Source of the DNA: Pomphorhynchus laevis
Lineage: Eukaryota; Acanthocephala; Palaeacanthocephala; Echinorhynchida; Pomphorhynchidae
Assembly (NCBI GenBank): GCA_012934845.2
Contig: WNNJ02002412.1
Span: 62,001-126,000, forward strand
Direction of reading: 5' to 3'
DNA: 64,000 nt
Shown here: positions 11,145 through 24,500 of the stretch, piece by piece
Layout: each line of letters starts with the position of its first letter
Numbering within the stretch: the stretch's first letter is position 1
Notes under the pieces: generated by a model
Database searches by the model: none
What the model was told of the DNA's origin: nothing
Seen by the model: only the letters and a program-made list of their open reading frames with translations
Made by a program: the position numbers and the translations under genes

Positions 11145-13713
11145 AAACCTTTTCTGAGAATTGTAAGATAAGACCCAATGCGCCATATCGTAAAAACAAC
11201 AAATGGCTCAAAGTTATATATTCGAACGTTCGAAGCGTTCTCAATAAGATGGATGAATTGAAGGTCATAGCTACTTCTCATCATCCAAATATCATTGCCC
11301 TTAGTGAATCTTGACTCTATGACCTTGTTCCTGACAGCTTATTATCTATAGATGGATATAACCTGTTTCGTTGTGATCGATCTGGTCAAAGGGGAGGGGT
11401 GTATTGCTATATTGTAGTTTAGGTATTGATGTAGTGTGTTTGCAGACGATTAGTGATGCCAATGGGATTGAGGCTTTATACCTCAAATTGTGCCTTGATC
11501 AGGTCAATTCTATGTATGTGCTAGTGTTCTATCGTCCTCCTTTGGCAAGTAGCGATGATTTAATAGAACTTATTGAGCTCTGTGGTCAACAGAAAAAATG
11601 CCTAATCTTAGGAGATCTGAATATTCCCTCAATAGATTGGGACTCGTTTTCATCTCCTAGTCGCATTGCATCGGACTCGGTTTTATTGAGTGTTCTACAC
11701 AACAGTGGTCTGCATCAGCATGCACGTGAGGCAACCCGTTTCACTAGCCAGTCGTCTGCCTAGCTAGACGTGGTCTTGTCTTCGTTTAAGTCTGATATTA
11801 CTCACATAGAGTATCTTTCTACACTGGGGATAAGCGGTCATTGCGTACTGTCCTTTTCATTTAAATGCGCAAGCAATGTAACGTCGGTCAGCCCCATGCA
11901 TGGTAAGCCTCTGAACTTATGGAAGGCTTATTTCGACGCAATTATCTACAAATTGAATCTGGTTAGATGGCCAGATCCGTATAAATGCGGAATATACGAG
12001 GCTTTCTATGTTTTTGAGAGCACACTCTATAACTTACTGATATTGCATTCTCCCAAGTTTAAAACACATAGGCAAGTTTGTCCTTGGTTTGATGGGCTTC
12101 TCCGGTATCACTCACGCGCACGTAAACATGCGTGGATTTCATTTCGTTGTGGACAACAATCTTATGAGTCTTTCAAACAAATTAGGAATAGATTTACCGC
12201 TCTCAAGAGAATGAAGCGTCGTCAGTTTGAGAAGAAACTGAGTTCCATGGATAGCAAGGCTCTATTCTCTTACATTCGCAAAAAAGGGGCTCGAATATTC
12301 CACTAGTATAGTTGAGGGATGATTCTCAAAGCGAGGTCACGTGTAAAAGTGTCATGCCAAACTTACTTGCCCAGGAGTTCTCATCGATGTTTAGCTCTTC
12401 GCGGACAATGTGTAGTTCTGAATCAGAAAAGGGTTCAGATGCATTCGACCGATCTAATCTGTCGTTTTGTGCTGAAGATGTTTTAAAGCTTCTTTGTAAA
12501 TTAAAACCGAACATCGCTGCTGATCCGGACGGACTTCCCTCAATTCTTTTAAATAAAGTTGCTCCTCAAATATATTTATATGTTTTCCGTGTTTCAGTTT
12601 TCTATTCTCCAATCTCGAATTCCTTCGCGTTGGAAAGAGTCCATTGTAGTTCCAGTGTATAAAATGGGAGATCGACAAGTGTGTAAGAACTATCGCCCAG
12701 TAGCATTGACATGTATTATTTGTAAGTTGCTTGAAAAGCTAATAGTCAAAAACATATCCTCTGATTTGGAAAGCAACGGTAAACTCACTGACTCACAACA
12801 CGGTTTCAGACCAAATAGATCAACAATAAGTAATCTTTTGGTTTCTTCCAACGCATGGCATTCTTCATTAGATGAACGAGTTCAATCTGATGTAATTTTT
12901 GTAGATTTCTCTCATGCTTTTGATTCAGTTCCGCATGATCGACGGAAGGGACATTAAGATCCTTCAAGATGATCTGACATGTCTAGAAAAATGGTCAGCG
13001 GAAAATGGTTTGAGGGTTAACCCCTCTAAATGTGCGCATATGTCCATTGGTTCTTCACTAAACTCATCGTATCAGATAGGTTCGATTCAGATAGGTCGAG
13101 TGAATGAATTCAAAGATCTTGGTGTGATGAAGACCAGTAGCTTAAAAACTAATGTCCACACTAAATATATTTGTAATCGAGGCTATCGTATTTTATGGAT
13201 GTTTTTCAAGTCTTTTGATCGGATAAGTCCATCAATGTTCAAGCGACTATTTTGCTCTTATATTCTTCCCATCTTTGAATACGGTTACCTGTAACTTATT
13301 TACAGACTTTAAGGGAATCCTGTGACATTGAGAACTTGTTACTTAAAGGGTCACGAATTATTCCGAATTTCTCCAATTTGAGATATGCTGAACGTTTGAC
13401 ATCTCTACGTGTCGGCACATTGAAATATCGCAGATCGGCCATTGATTTATCAACTGCAGTCAAAATTGTTTTCAATGGCTTTGGTGGTCTCTCTAGCTTA
13501 TTATCCGTGAATGATGGACGAGAAACTCGTGGGCATGTGAGGAAATTAATAAAGCCAACTACAAGAATTCCTGTTCACCATCGATTTGCAACCAGGGTAA
13601 TTAACGGGTGGAATGCACTAAAGTGCCTTGATATCTCTAGTAGTATATCACGTGATGCTATCAAGAAAGACATCGAAGCCGAAAGAAGGAATTTGCAACT
13701 ACTATTTGATTGA
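11099..13713 (+). pseudogene. LINE family B ORF2, AP-endonuclease plus reverse transcriptase (broken, RT core deleted)
   Basis: The endonuclease begins KVIYSNVRSVLNKMDELKV (about 11,210-11,265) and includes LILGDLNIPSIDWDSF (about 11,602-11,650). The linker is present at 11,770-12,306. The RT fingers read YRPVALTCIICKLLEKLI and SQHGFRPNRSTISNLLV, and the palm starts at FVDFSHAFDSVPHD (about 12,898-12,940). The next codons already read DIKILQDDLTCLEKWSAENG, which normally follows the catalytic YADD by about 15 residues, so roughly 300-400 bp including GVPQG and YADD are missing. The C-terminal domain ends at the stop near 13,713. Several other frame breaks are present. Confidence 0.8.
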
Positions 13714-13810
13714 ATTTTTTGTTGATGTTTTTTATTTTATCATGTTTTGTAAGCGACAGGAGTTTGTAGCTCATTTGCTTCTGTTTGTTATTTTTTTTAT
13801 TTTTTATTAA

Positions 13811-14267
13811 TTTATTAATAATTTTACATCAAATACACGGTTATCCACTAATGGATCCGAAAATATCCAATAATTTAATTATTTACGAAACTCTATGTTT
13901 TTGTTCTATAACAAACTTCTGTTTGTTAATTTGAAAATAATATACTGTTATAATAAATTAAATCAGAGAATTAAATTACAAAAATATTACTATTATAAAT
14001 AACTTATAAATTATTAAGTTGATAAATAACTTATTTATCAACTTATAAATAATGAATAATTTTATAATAAATAATATACTCTATGTTTGATTTTAGAATT
14101 ACTCTGTATTTATCACATTACTTGTGATAAATTCATTATTGGCATGAATTTGGCCAAACTAGTATGTTGGGCTGATGAATAATAACAAAAGCTAATAACA
14201 TAGCAGTTCGTCTTGATGACGAACTGCGATGTTTTAATAACCCCAACACGGTATAATATCTATAAAA
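13811..14267. other. AT-rich spacer with three successive perfect hairpins
   Basis: No gene is seen. Three perfect inverted repeats follow one another: 14,016-14,044 (13-bp arms, 3-base loop), 14,109-14,131 (9-bp arms, 5-base loop) and 14,203-14,227 (GCAGTTCGTC arms of 10 bp, 5-base loop). They fill the gap between the 3' ends of two converging LINEs. Confidence 0.8.
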
Positions 14268-15170
14268 ACGATTTATTTTTACGTGGCAAATGCGTGCCGG
14301 GGCACGCTTACATGACCACAACAAAAAAAACAAAAATCTGAATCATGTGTGGAGAGGTTAGTAAGGAGGCAGTATTTGAATGTAATAAAGGAGGGAGCGC
14401 TGCGGACGTCGAGATGGAGCTAATTTCAGGCTAGTATGGTGGCGGCGAGGAAGAATCGGAGACCGTAGTTGTTAGAGTAATTGGGAACGTGGAGTAAGAG
14501 GGAATTACGGTAACGCAGTGATAGAGAGGTGAGACGAGTGTCGTCTAAGAAAAGAAGATTGATGAACGATGGGGAGCCGACAGCGATGAGACGAAAAGTT
14601 AAGAGAGGAAGGCGGAGTTGTATGCGGATGAGGACGGAAGACCAGGAGAGTTGAGTAAGATATGTGGATCTGTGGTCAAAGCGACGGAGACGAAAGAGCA
14701 CTCGAACAACGGAGTTGATTATTCGTTGTAAGGGTAGGATGACGGATTTTGAAGAATTGGCGAAAAGGCTAAGGCAGTAATCGATTTTAGGGAAAAGAAG
14801 CGATGAAAGAAGATACATAAAGAACGGAAGTCGATAGGGGTGGATACGGCGGATGTCACGGAGAATTAAGTTAAACGAGCGGACCTTGTCACGGGCGAAG
14901 GGTTTAAGGGAAATGTGATCATCGAAATGGAAGCCTAAGACAGTAAGATTGTGTACTATGGGGATAATCCATGAGGCAAAAGATAAAGTGGGAAAATATA
15001 TGTTTGGTTTACGGGGGAGGATCCACATTATTTTAGACTTGTCGGGGTTTAGAACGAGATGGAGATTGGAGAGACGTATGTAGATAGAAGAAAGACAGTT
15101 CGATGCAGAAATGCCGATATCGTGTATGCGATGAGCGGGTGCATGAGCATAGATGAGAATGTCAGATAAA
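14268..15170 (-). mobile_element. LINE family A, 5'-truncated copy
   Basis: The minus frame 14,426-15,175 reads DILIYAHAPAHRIHDIGISA (just past the RT active site), then KSKIMWILPRKPNI, LGFHFDDHISLKPFARDKVR and the leucine-rich C-terminal domain with LFRLRRFDHRSTYLTQLSW. The 3' tail at 14,273-14,325 holds the family hallmark, a sequence read on the minus strand as GGCACGCATTTGCCACGT. The 5' cut falls inside YADD, so the copy cannot encode a working RT. The long frame has no stop for about 249 residues, which suggests it is not very old. Confidence 0.88.
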
Positions 15171-15536
15171 TGCATTAATAGGATGTATTTGGCTTCGTTT
15201 TTATGTTTGGTTAATGAACAATAGCAGAAACATTGAATTTCCTCCAGATGACTTCTAATCTTAATTTTAATGCATACTACTTATATTAATACATAAAAAT
15301 GCTACTTTATAAAAATTATTTTAGGGTAAAGGTAGTTATATTTTTTAAATTTATTAATAGTATAAGATATGTAGGTTTAGTGATACGACCATATTTAACT
15401 GTATTTCTCTTAATTTAAATAGATTTTTGTATTTCTTCGTTTAAAATAATACTCCGATAAGCGAAATAAAATCGTCATATCTTTCTATATATATGTATTT
15501 CATGCATAATTTAGAAATATATATTTCATTTTGTCA
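15171..15536. other. Upstream region of hcf-1, AT-rich, no element recognised
   Basis: About 360 bp lie between the truncated LINE and the hcf-1 start codon. The region is AT-rich with TATATATATGT near 15,485-15,497. The core promoter must be here or in the LINE, but I cannot point to a specific motif. Confidence 0.4.
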
Positions 15537-18500
15537 ATGCATAACGAATGGCGGTGGCGACGATATAATTTAGAAGGAAGTGTGAATCATTTTCGGTCAT
15601 GTCATGGACACAAATCTATTGTAGTTAATGATCTTTTGATATCATTCTTTGGTGGAAATGAAGAGATATTTAATCAAATATACACACTTGATGTTGGTAA
15701 GTAACTATTCAAACAACCTTTGATTAAATACGGATGAACATAAAATGAATAAAATTATTGTTACGTTTTATTATTGTTAGCACTCTATCCTGTAAAATTG
15801 TTTTATTTATACACTGTCTGAAATCCTTCCACGCAAACTTGTTATAATTTTTATTCAAGTCTTAACTTTGCCTATTATAATATTTATTCGCCTAATACAA
15901 CACACAAAGTTTGAACGTTGCAAGTAGTTTCTCTTTCTTTGTCTGTTTAGTATAAAGAATTAATTTATTAATATTGCTCTATAGAGAATTTGCTCATCTT
16001 GCTATATTTTAGTAAATCATAAATGGCAACAGATTCCTACTTGCCAAGGAGATATACCACGATGCTGTGTAGCTTTTGGGCTTGCAAATTTGGATTGCAT
16101 TGTTTATCTTTTTGCTGGAACTTACGAGTACGAAACGTTTTCCAATGATTTATATGAACTGGACACTGTCAATTGGACTTGGAAGAAACACAAACCAATT
16201 GAAAGCACACCTTCTCCTCGTATAGGTAACGTTATCATTACTTTATCAAATGGATATTGTTTTATAACAGGGCATTCGCTGGATGGATTCAATAATAAAC
16301 TCTACTTGTTTGGTGGTCGAACTTCTGATAGGCATTTGTATGAAATTTTTACTTTTTTATCAACACCTTTCAAATTTTTTAAGTACAAACGAGTACTTTG
16401 TTTACAATAAGAAAAGCTGGAATTTGGTTAAGACTAATACAGATCAGGCGCCCCCACCTAGATGCAGTCATTCTTCAGTGATATTTAATGGTGATAATTC
16501 GAACGCAAAACTTATAATTTTTGGAGGAAACGCAGGATCGAACAGACTAAACGATCTCTACTTCTTTATGTTTGGTAAATATTATTGATTTTTAGGTTAA
16601 TTTTATCAACGGTTTAATCACAAAGTTAATTTTTGAATTTAAATGTCAGTTTCTTTGATTTAATTTGAGTTAAAAGTTTTGAAATATCTAAAAGTATATA
16701 ATTAAATCCCTACATAAGTTGCAAACATAATTTTGGTTATAATTTACTTATAATCCTGCTAACAAGAAATTTATGATTAAGTCTCGTTATGATTTTACAA
16801 GACTTACATCTTGTTTAATTTATATGGGCTCTCTAGAAATAGCTTTTTATTATTCCAATACCACCATTGTATCAATTATTAACTATTTTTAAAATAATTA
16901 TCACGAATGCTTGTCTTGTCGAGATGTTTTTGTCAGGAATTGTTGAGAAATAATGTTTTTATGCCAAACAAGATAATGTTGAAATTAGCTGTTCGTTATT
17001 ATGTAGATTTTGCACATGGTTTTTTATTGGAGGAACTGCTATGTTATCAGGTTTCGACCCCTATTCCTCGACCCAACATGGCAGCGAGGCCAAATACATG
17101 CTAATGGCGTAAAGGCACTCCTTGTCGTCAAAGTTGAATTAAAAAATGATAAGTTAAACATTGAATGATTAAGTAGAAGTGAGCATTGAAAAATACAATG
17201 TGGATAATTTTTTGATAGCAGTGAAAACGAATAACTTATTTTTAAAAAGAATTAATTATTAATGAATTGCTATTATTTTATTAATATTATTATATCAAAT
17301 AATCATATGATATTATTATCATAATAATTATTATCTAATCAGATTTTGGCAACTATTCCTCGACCTAACATTGCAGCGGGTCAAATACGCGCTAATGACG
17401 TATTTCCTCTGATGAAATTTGATTATTTAATGTATCGTATTTTCATACAAAAGCACATTATTCATAAAATGTTTTTTTTCGCTTAACAGTTTAAATTAAT
17501 TTATTAATATCATTATTATATCTAATTATCATATGATATTATTATCATATTATTTTTAATTATTAATTACTAATAATTAATTATTTATTAATTATTTATT
17601 AATAATTTATAATTAATTATTAATTAAATTGAATTATTACTTAAGACAAGATTATGGTTTTATTTATCAACAAAATATTTTATTTTATAATAATTATTCA
17701 AAAAGATAAATAAATTATTTTCTGCTTTTAATTTATATAAAGCATTGACTCATTACTGTGAAAATGACTTATTTACTACTGTTTTAAATGATTAAGTAAT
17801 TGGCTCATTAATATTTATTTAAATTATCAAGTAATGACTAAGTTTGTGATGTTGATAAGTTGCAAGTGAAATGTATATACATATTTGACATGGTATTTTT
17901 ACCTACTAGCAAGAGAATATCATATTAATAACAATCGTCATGGAAGAATTTGACAAAAATAGAATTAGCCTAGACTTGTCCAAAATGACCAAGATCTTTC
18001 TTCAATTAGACATTATGGGAAATTCTATGTATATTTCTCCAACACGAGCCGAGCCCATTATATAAAGACAATTCAATTTTTTGAATACATTACTTTATCA
18101 AAATTAGAAAATACGATTTTATTAAAAACGATAAAACAATTGCATCGATTGTTTTAACAAACAATCGATTTTAAAAGTTATTTATAAATAACTTTTTAAA
18201 GAATTAATAACTAGTATAATAAATGCTTTTAAACACGTTTGCTTACAACAATTAATTAGAATTATTTGTTAAATATCTTGCAATAGTTAAAAATATATAA
18301 TATTAACGATTTATTAATATTGTTTTAACATTAAATGATGTTTTTATATTATTAATTTTGTTTTGATCGATTCTGATCATTTTGCACCTATCCATTAATG
18401 CAGCCACAAGTTTAATTGCCTTAATTAAATAATAAATTTAATCTAATTTTAATTGGATTTTTTAAAAACAATTTATGATCTTTAGAAATTAGAATTTTTT

Positions 18501-21500
18501 TCAATCGTAGAAAATAATTCATTATTGATAAATAATTATTGGATCTAAATCAAAGAAAAGAGGCAATTATTTTTGATATTTTCTTTGATCCAGCTCCAAT
18601 AATTTTACATTAGTTTATGATATTTTAAATAATTAATAATGATCTATTACTGATAAATAATTATTGGAGCTTGGTCAAAGAAAAGAGGCAATTTTTTTTG
18701 ATATTTCGTTAACTTCTGTTAACATCTTCAGAAAGCATCTTCTGAAAATGCCAACAGATGTTAGCGAAATATCAAAAATAATTTCCTCTTTTCTGTGATC
18801 CAGCTCCAATAATTATTTAAAATTTTATTATTTAATTAGTTGTTAATTTAATAATTAATAAATTATTAAATAATTATTAAATAATTATTTACATTTTGGT
18901 ATATGAAACTTTATTTTTGGCGAATATTTTTGTTTTAAGAAACCTATACATGGATAGAGGTTGAGTGCGGATTTGAGGGAATACCTAGTCCTAGAAGCTG
19001 TCATACTGCTTCCATTGTAAATAATCAAATGATTGTATTTGGTGGATGGACGCAAAAGTCTTCAGATAATAAACTGTATTGCACAAATACGACATATATG
19101 CTAAATCCGGGTAATTAAAGATCCGGTTAAAAAACTTTATTTTTAATTAATTAAATAATATTATTTGATAACAAATATTTTAGTTTATATTTTAGATTAT
19201 AAAGTTAGTTTAACTGAACATATTCTGTTTATTATGTCATTACTCTTACATGAATAATATTAATGGTCTATTAATTGACTTAGCATCACGTATATATTGT
19301 CATTTCTTCATGCATTCGTCACCATGCATTTTCATCATTTATCGAAAATAAACATTTAAGTTATTATTTATATTTAGATCTATAAACTGTAAATATTAAT
19401 TTGAGATACCATCAATAAATTATCTTTAACGATAAAGTTGTTATTTAAAATAATAAGTTATTATTTAATTAAAAATATTATTAAAAATAATATTTATTAT
19501 TAATATATTAATAAATATTTATTATTATTTTTTCAATATTTTTATTTATAAATAAACAATTGTCTATTTTAAAATTTCATAAAATTAATTATAAACTTAA
19601 AATTCAAAATCATATAAATATTGACATCTTTAATGCGTATCAATTAATAAATAATCATTTATTTTAAACTGCATAAATTACTGAGAAGCTTAAAAAATAG
19701 TCTCATAAATTATTTTTCAAAACAAGATTGATCTGAAAAATTAGTAATACAAATTAATTGACTTTTATTGCTAATACCGATTATTCACAAATGCCAATAT
19801 ATTAAGATAGCAATTTTATGGCAAATAATATTTATAGTATGAACATGTGATTAAATATTTTTTTCGTCTCAAATTTTGCAAATTTAATTGAAATCATTTC
19901 TAATTTTAAGTTGATATGCCTGTGCAGTCATTAGTACCATTGAAATTTTGATGACTATTTTTTTATTCTGCACGCTACTTTAATCATATATATACGCCAA
20001 CAACAGTACGTTTCAGTATTGGTGGACCTCATCAGCTACTTATCCAATACCTACGAAACAGCGTTTCTGTCCTTTTAATGTTGGATGACGATCACTCTAC
20101 TCGTCTGTTTTTTGTTAGCAATTAGATTTAATGAAATACTTACATTTTTCAAATTTAATTGAAATCATTTCTAATTTTAAGTTGATATGCCTGTGCAGTC
20201 ATTGGTACCATTGAAATTTTGATGACTATTTTTTTATTCTGCATGCTACTTTAATCATATATATACGCCAACAACAGTACGTTTCAGTATTGGTGGACCT
20301 CATCAGCTACTTATCCAATACCTACGAAACAGCGTTTCTGTCCTTTTAATGTTGGATGACGATCACTCTACTCGTCTGTTTTTTGTTAGCAATTAGATTT
20401 AATGAAATACTTACATTTTTCAAATTTAATTGAAATCATTTCTGATTTCAAATTAAATTAGCGTGGAATGGTGAAAGTTCTAGCTTCAATTTGAAAATCT
20501 GTCTATTTTTGTAATTAATTGCTATTATCCAACTGGTCATATATAGCTTGCTTCTATAATGTAAGTTGATACGTGCAGTCATTGTCAACCAATACTGAAA
20601 TGTAACTGAAGGTTGAATGAGGTCCAGCATATAACCTGTGCCATCATTGGAATGCAATACAAAACGTATGTAATCTGGGCAAACATTGGAATAAAATACA
20701 AAGCGATGAAATCAGCAATGATTTCAATTAAATTTGTGAAATGTAGTACGAAAAGTTTTTCATTCAATCTAATTGTCAATAAAACAGACGAGTTGAGTGA
20801 TCGTCAGTCAACATTAAAAGTACCAAAATGTGAAACTTAGGTATTGGGTCAGTAGCTGATGAGATCCACCAATACTTAAATGTAGCGTATTGCTGTTGAC
20901 GTTTAGATAGGATTAAAGCAGTGTGAAGAATAAAAATAGTCATCAAAATTTATAATGGTAAAAATGACTGCACATATATAATATAATAATTAATAACATA
21001 AATATATTATTTATTAATATATTTATAAATACATATATATATATTATAATTATTTATTATGAATAATTATTTATTATTTATTCTTATTTTTCATTTATAT
21101 ATCGTATAAAATAAGTAGGATGAGTTAGCTGGTCTGATACGACTAGATTGTGAAATAAGATAAAAATAAATTGATTAAATAACAATTTTATAAAATATTA
21201 TATAATCATTTATCTTTATTTTTAATTTATTTATAGTATAAAATTCGTAGACTCAATTATCTTATCTGATTGGTCAAGTAGGTTGAACCACCCGTAGCAA
21301 ATCTATTCATACAAATATTCATTCATGTAATGTTTGAGTTTATTAAATATAATCACTCATCCGCTATTAAAATGAATGTTCAAATATATTCGCGATGTAC
21401 TAAACATTGTGAATAATTTCTTAAATCGTTCGTGATTAAATTATTTATTTTTAATTATTTATCTTTATTTTTAATTTATAAATCGTATAAAATACGTAGA

Positions 21501-24500
21501 CTAAGTTATCTGATATGATTTGTTCTACTGACAAGTTATTATTGACCTGTGGATTTTGTTTTCCTCGTAATATAACCTCTGTCAGAAATACTGAAACTAT
21601 GCTTTATTGATACGACCATTATTTATATGTTAATTTTCAAACAACTTTGATGGATTTTTTCTTTTCTTATAATGGAGAAGTATAATTCAACAAAATATTA
21701 ATCCAATATAAAATCAATTAACATTGATTTTTATAGTGCACACTATAAAGTGACAGTGTATTAATATTAATATTAATATAATATTAACAGTGTATTAATA
21801 TTATTAACAGTGTATCAGCGAAAAAGGGAAAATAGAAACTAATGTATTAATATTAATATAAAGATTTTTAGTATGATTTTTAGTAAAGATTTTTAGAAAA
21901 TGGAAGAATCTTCTTCCATTTTCGAATAGATAGTTTTAAAGAAACGAAGAATAACATATTTTCCTCTATTTAACTGTACAATGTTTCGATAGCTCCTGAT
22001 ATTATCTTCGGGAATAAAAAATAAATTAATATATGAATTGTCTAAATATGTATGTTTATATAAATTGTTTATGTATTATTGCTTATACAAATTTATTTTT
22101 ATATCATCTATAATAAAACATTAATACAGCCTGATATTACGATTAATATTAGATTACATGCAAGTTCTATTACACCCGTCTTTCATTTAAATATTTTGTC
22201 AACAAATTGTTTTCTAAAAATAAAATTTTTGACTACATAATCTCGAAGAAATCAACTAATCTGATCAATTTATATTGATTCATTTTGTTATATTTAGAGC
22301 AGCCAATGTGGGAACAAATCACTGCAAATGATAACGATTATGACGAAGTACCGCAACCCAGGGCTGGGCACTCATCTTTGACTTACTGTAATCGATTTTT
22401 TGTAATAAACGGTCGAACAAACGTTTACGATGATGTAAGTGCAAATTTAATTAAAGACGGTTTCTTATCTAACAAATATCCAAATATGTGATCTTTGTAT
22501 TCACTCGGATGTCAATTTCGATTCAAAATTTTTTTGCACTTTAAAAAATAAAACAGCCTTTAACGATTTCTAAGATTAATTTGTATTTTAAAGCAGTTCC
22601 CTGACCAGTAAACCTTACTGTTTCTATGCATTTTAATCCCGCGTATTAAAAATCAATTTGGCTGTATTATCATCATTGCTTTGAATGTGTTGTGTTCTCT
22701 ATTAAAATGAATTTGAAAATAAAAAAAAATTATACAGCTTTATTGTAATTATTTCAATTAAAATCATATAATTTTTAATATAATTATATAAATATTTAGA
22801 ATATAAATTGTAAATTTAAATCATATTTTTTTGGGTGAATGTATAAATCAAAATGGCTTATATAATTATCTTACTTTAAAAATTTGAACAGTAATTTTTT
22901 AAGTTTATCAAGTTAGATAATTTTAAACATTAATGTTTAATAAATGAAGGTTTCTCTTCCATCTAAACATGAAATGTGGGGGTGAAACGGTGTTGACTGT
23001 TAAAACGCTTTGTTTGGATTATAGATTAAACCACGTCCATCCTACTTGTGAACATTTGAACTGGGCAAAACAACGTCCGCTCACATCACCTTATGGTGGT
23101 AATATGTGAATATATGATGAACCAATTTTAATAAATCGGATTTGCATTTTATGATTTTTATTGATTTCTTATTACATTTTTATGATTTCTTATTTGAAAA
23201 TTATTACACCGACTGGTGTTATGTATTCGTTCTTCTAAACCTTTTGTATTCAGGTATGTTTGTCGGATGTATGGTGCCTTGATTCCGTTCATCCCTGTAG
23301 TCCAACAAATCTAACTGTTGTCAGTGTATCCGAAAATTCTGCACGTCTACAATGGACAGTTCACGGATGCGCAGATATATACCTTCTTCAGATTATGAGA
23401 TTGGAAGGTCTAATTGAATATTTATTTTTATTTAAAATGTAGCTTTCGAATAGAAGAGAAGGATTCAAAATTGAAAGCGCGTCGAACAAAGATGGTTACG
23501 GTTGGTATAGATCAACAATGTTCAGACATCTACGAGGACGAGGAACTTGTTAGTACTTACAAGCTAATAAAATAAGAGATTTTAAATCTATAAAGTTAAA
23601 AATTTATTTGCTTTAAGTATATTTTTAAGTGAGCAAATTTTTTTATCACATAGTTTTATTAAATACGAACTATTCCTTAATTTTATATTTTTTAACATCA
23701 ATTTTATACTTTCTTACTTATCGATTATTTATTTCAAAACGTTTCGTCTTTCGGTGATGCCAACTGATCAACATTATTTATAAATAAATATAAGAACTGT
23801 CAATCTAAAATACTGCTAATCGATTAGTCTCTTCAAAAAATCAACCAGGAAATCAATACAGGAAAAAAATTTACGATATAAATTAATAATATTTAGATTA
23901 ATTCATTTCGTTATATTTATAGCATCCAATATAGTAACAAATCATTAAAAATGTCAGTGATTATGATGAATAGCTCAATTCCGGTCTAAACACATACTGG
24001 TTCCCGAAATTACAATAAATTTATTATTTCAATATAAGATTATATTATTAAAGCTTGTGACTGAAATGCTAATTATATATACAAAAATATGAACGTATTT
24101 GTGCTATCATATTCGTTAATATAATATAAATATTTAATATATTTATCAAGTTATATCAACAAATTGCAATTTTCATAATAATTTGTATAAAACTTGTATT
24201 TAGACATTACCGGATAAGCGTATAAAAGTTGACAACCAAATACGGTCAGCTGTTAGTCGACCTTTAGTTTCAGTGAATTGTCGTGCCACAACAAGTAAAG
24301 TAATGTATTTGAACAGGTTGTTTTATTTTAAATCAATTATATGTAGGGTTCAGGACCAACAATTGTTCGAATTGTCAATCCGTCGCCATCAAATCTGTCT
24401 GCGCTAATGTCAAATAGCACAGGCCAGCAAATAATCAACCTTAGCAGCTTAGCATCGAATCAACCTTTGCGTTTCAGAGTAGCAGGTAAGGATGGTTCTA

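Larger units (their letters stand above)
9740..13810 (+). mobile_element. LINE family B (CR1/Jockey-like), near full length, with a deleted RT core
   Basis: A 5' untranslated stretch with a repeated CTTAAACACACAAAATTCAA phrase (9,839-9,890) is followed by ORF1, an AP-endonuclease and reverse transcriptase ORF2, and an AT-rich 3' tail near 13,720-13,810. The same 5' leader occurs at 52,720-52,830. Both ORFs are broken, and ORF2 lacks the middle of its RT domain. It stands directly behind the Ty3/gypsy fossil on the same strand. Confidence 0.85.
16575..18939. other. hcf-1 intron 4 (2.4 kb)
   Basis: The intron runs from GTAAAT at 16,575 to TTTTAAG at 18,939. It holds two copies of the PLE type 2 terminal repeat (17.03 and 17.34 kb), long AT-rich simple sequence at 17.5-17.6 kb, a perfect hairpin at 18,144-18,169 (11-bp arms), and two members of a MITE family at 18.53-18.82 kb. 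Confidence 0.8.
19111..22297. other. hcf-1 intron 5 (3.2 kb)
   Basis: The intron is AT-rich. It contains the 271-bp tandem repeat and its inverted partner (19.88-20.99 kb), a palindrome at 21,730-21,749 (9-bp arms) and another at 21,897-21,922 (AAAATGGAAGAA arms of 12 bp with a 2-base loop). I see no coding sequence beyond short chance frames. Confidence 0.75.
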
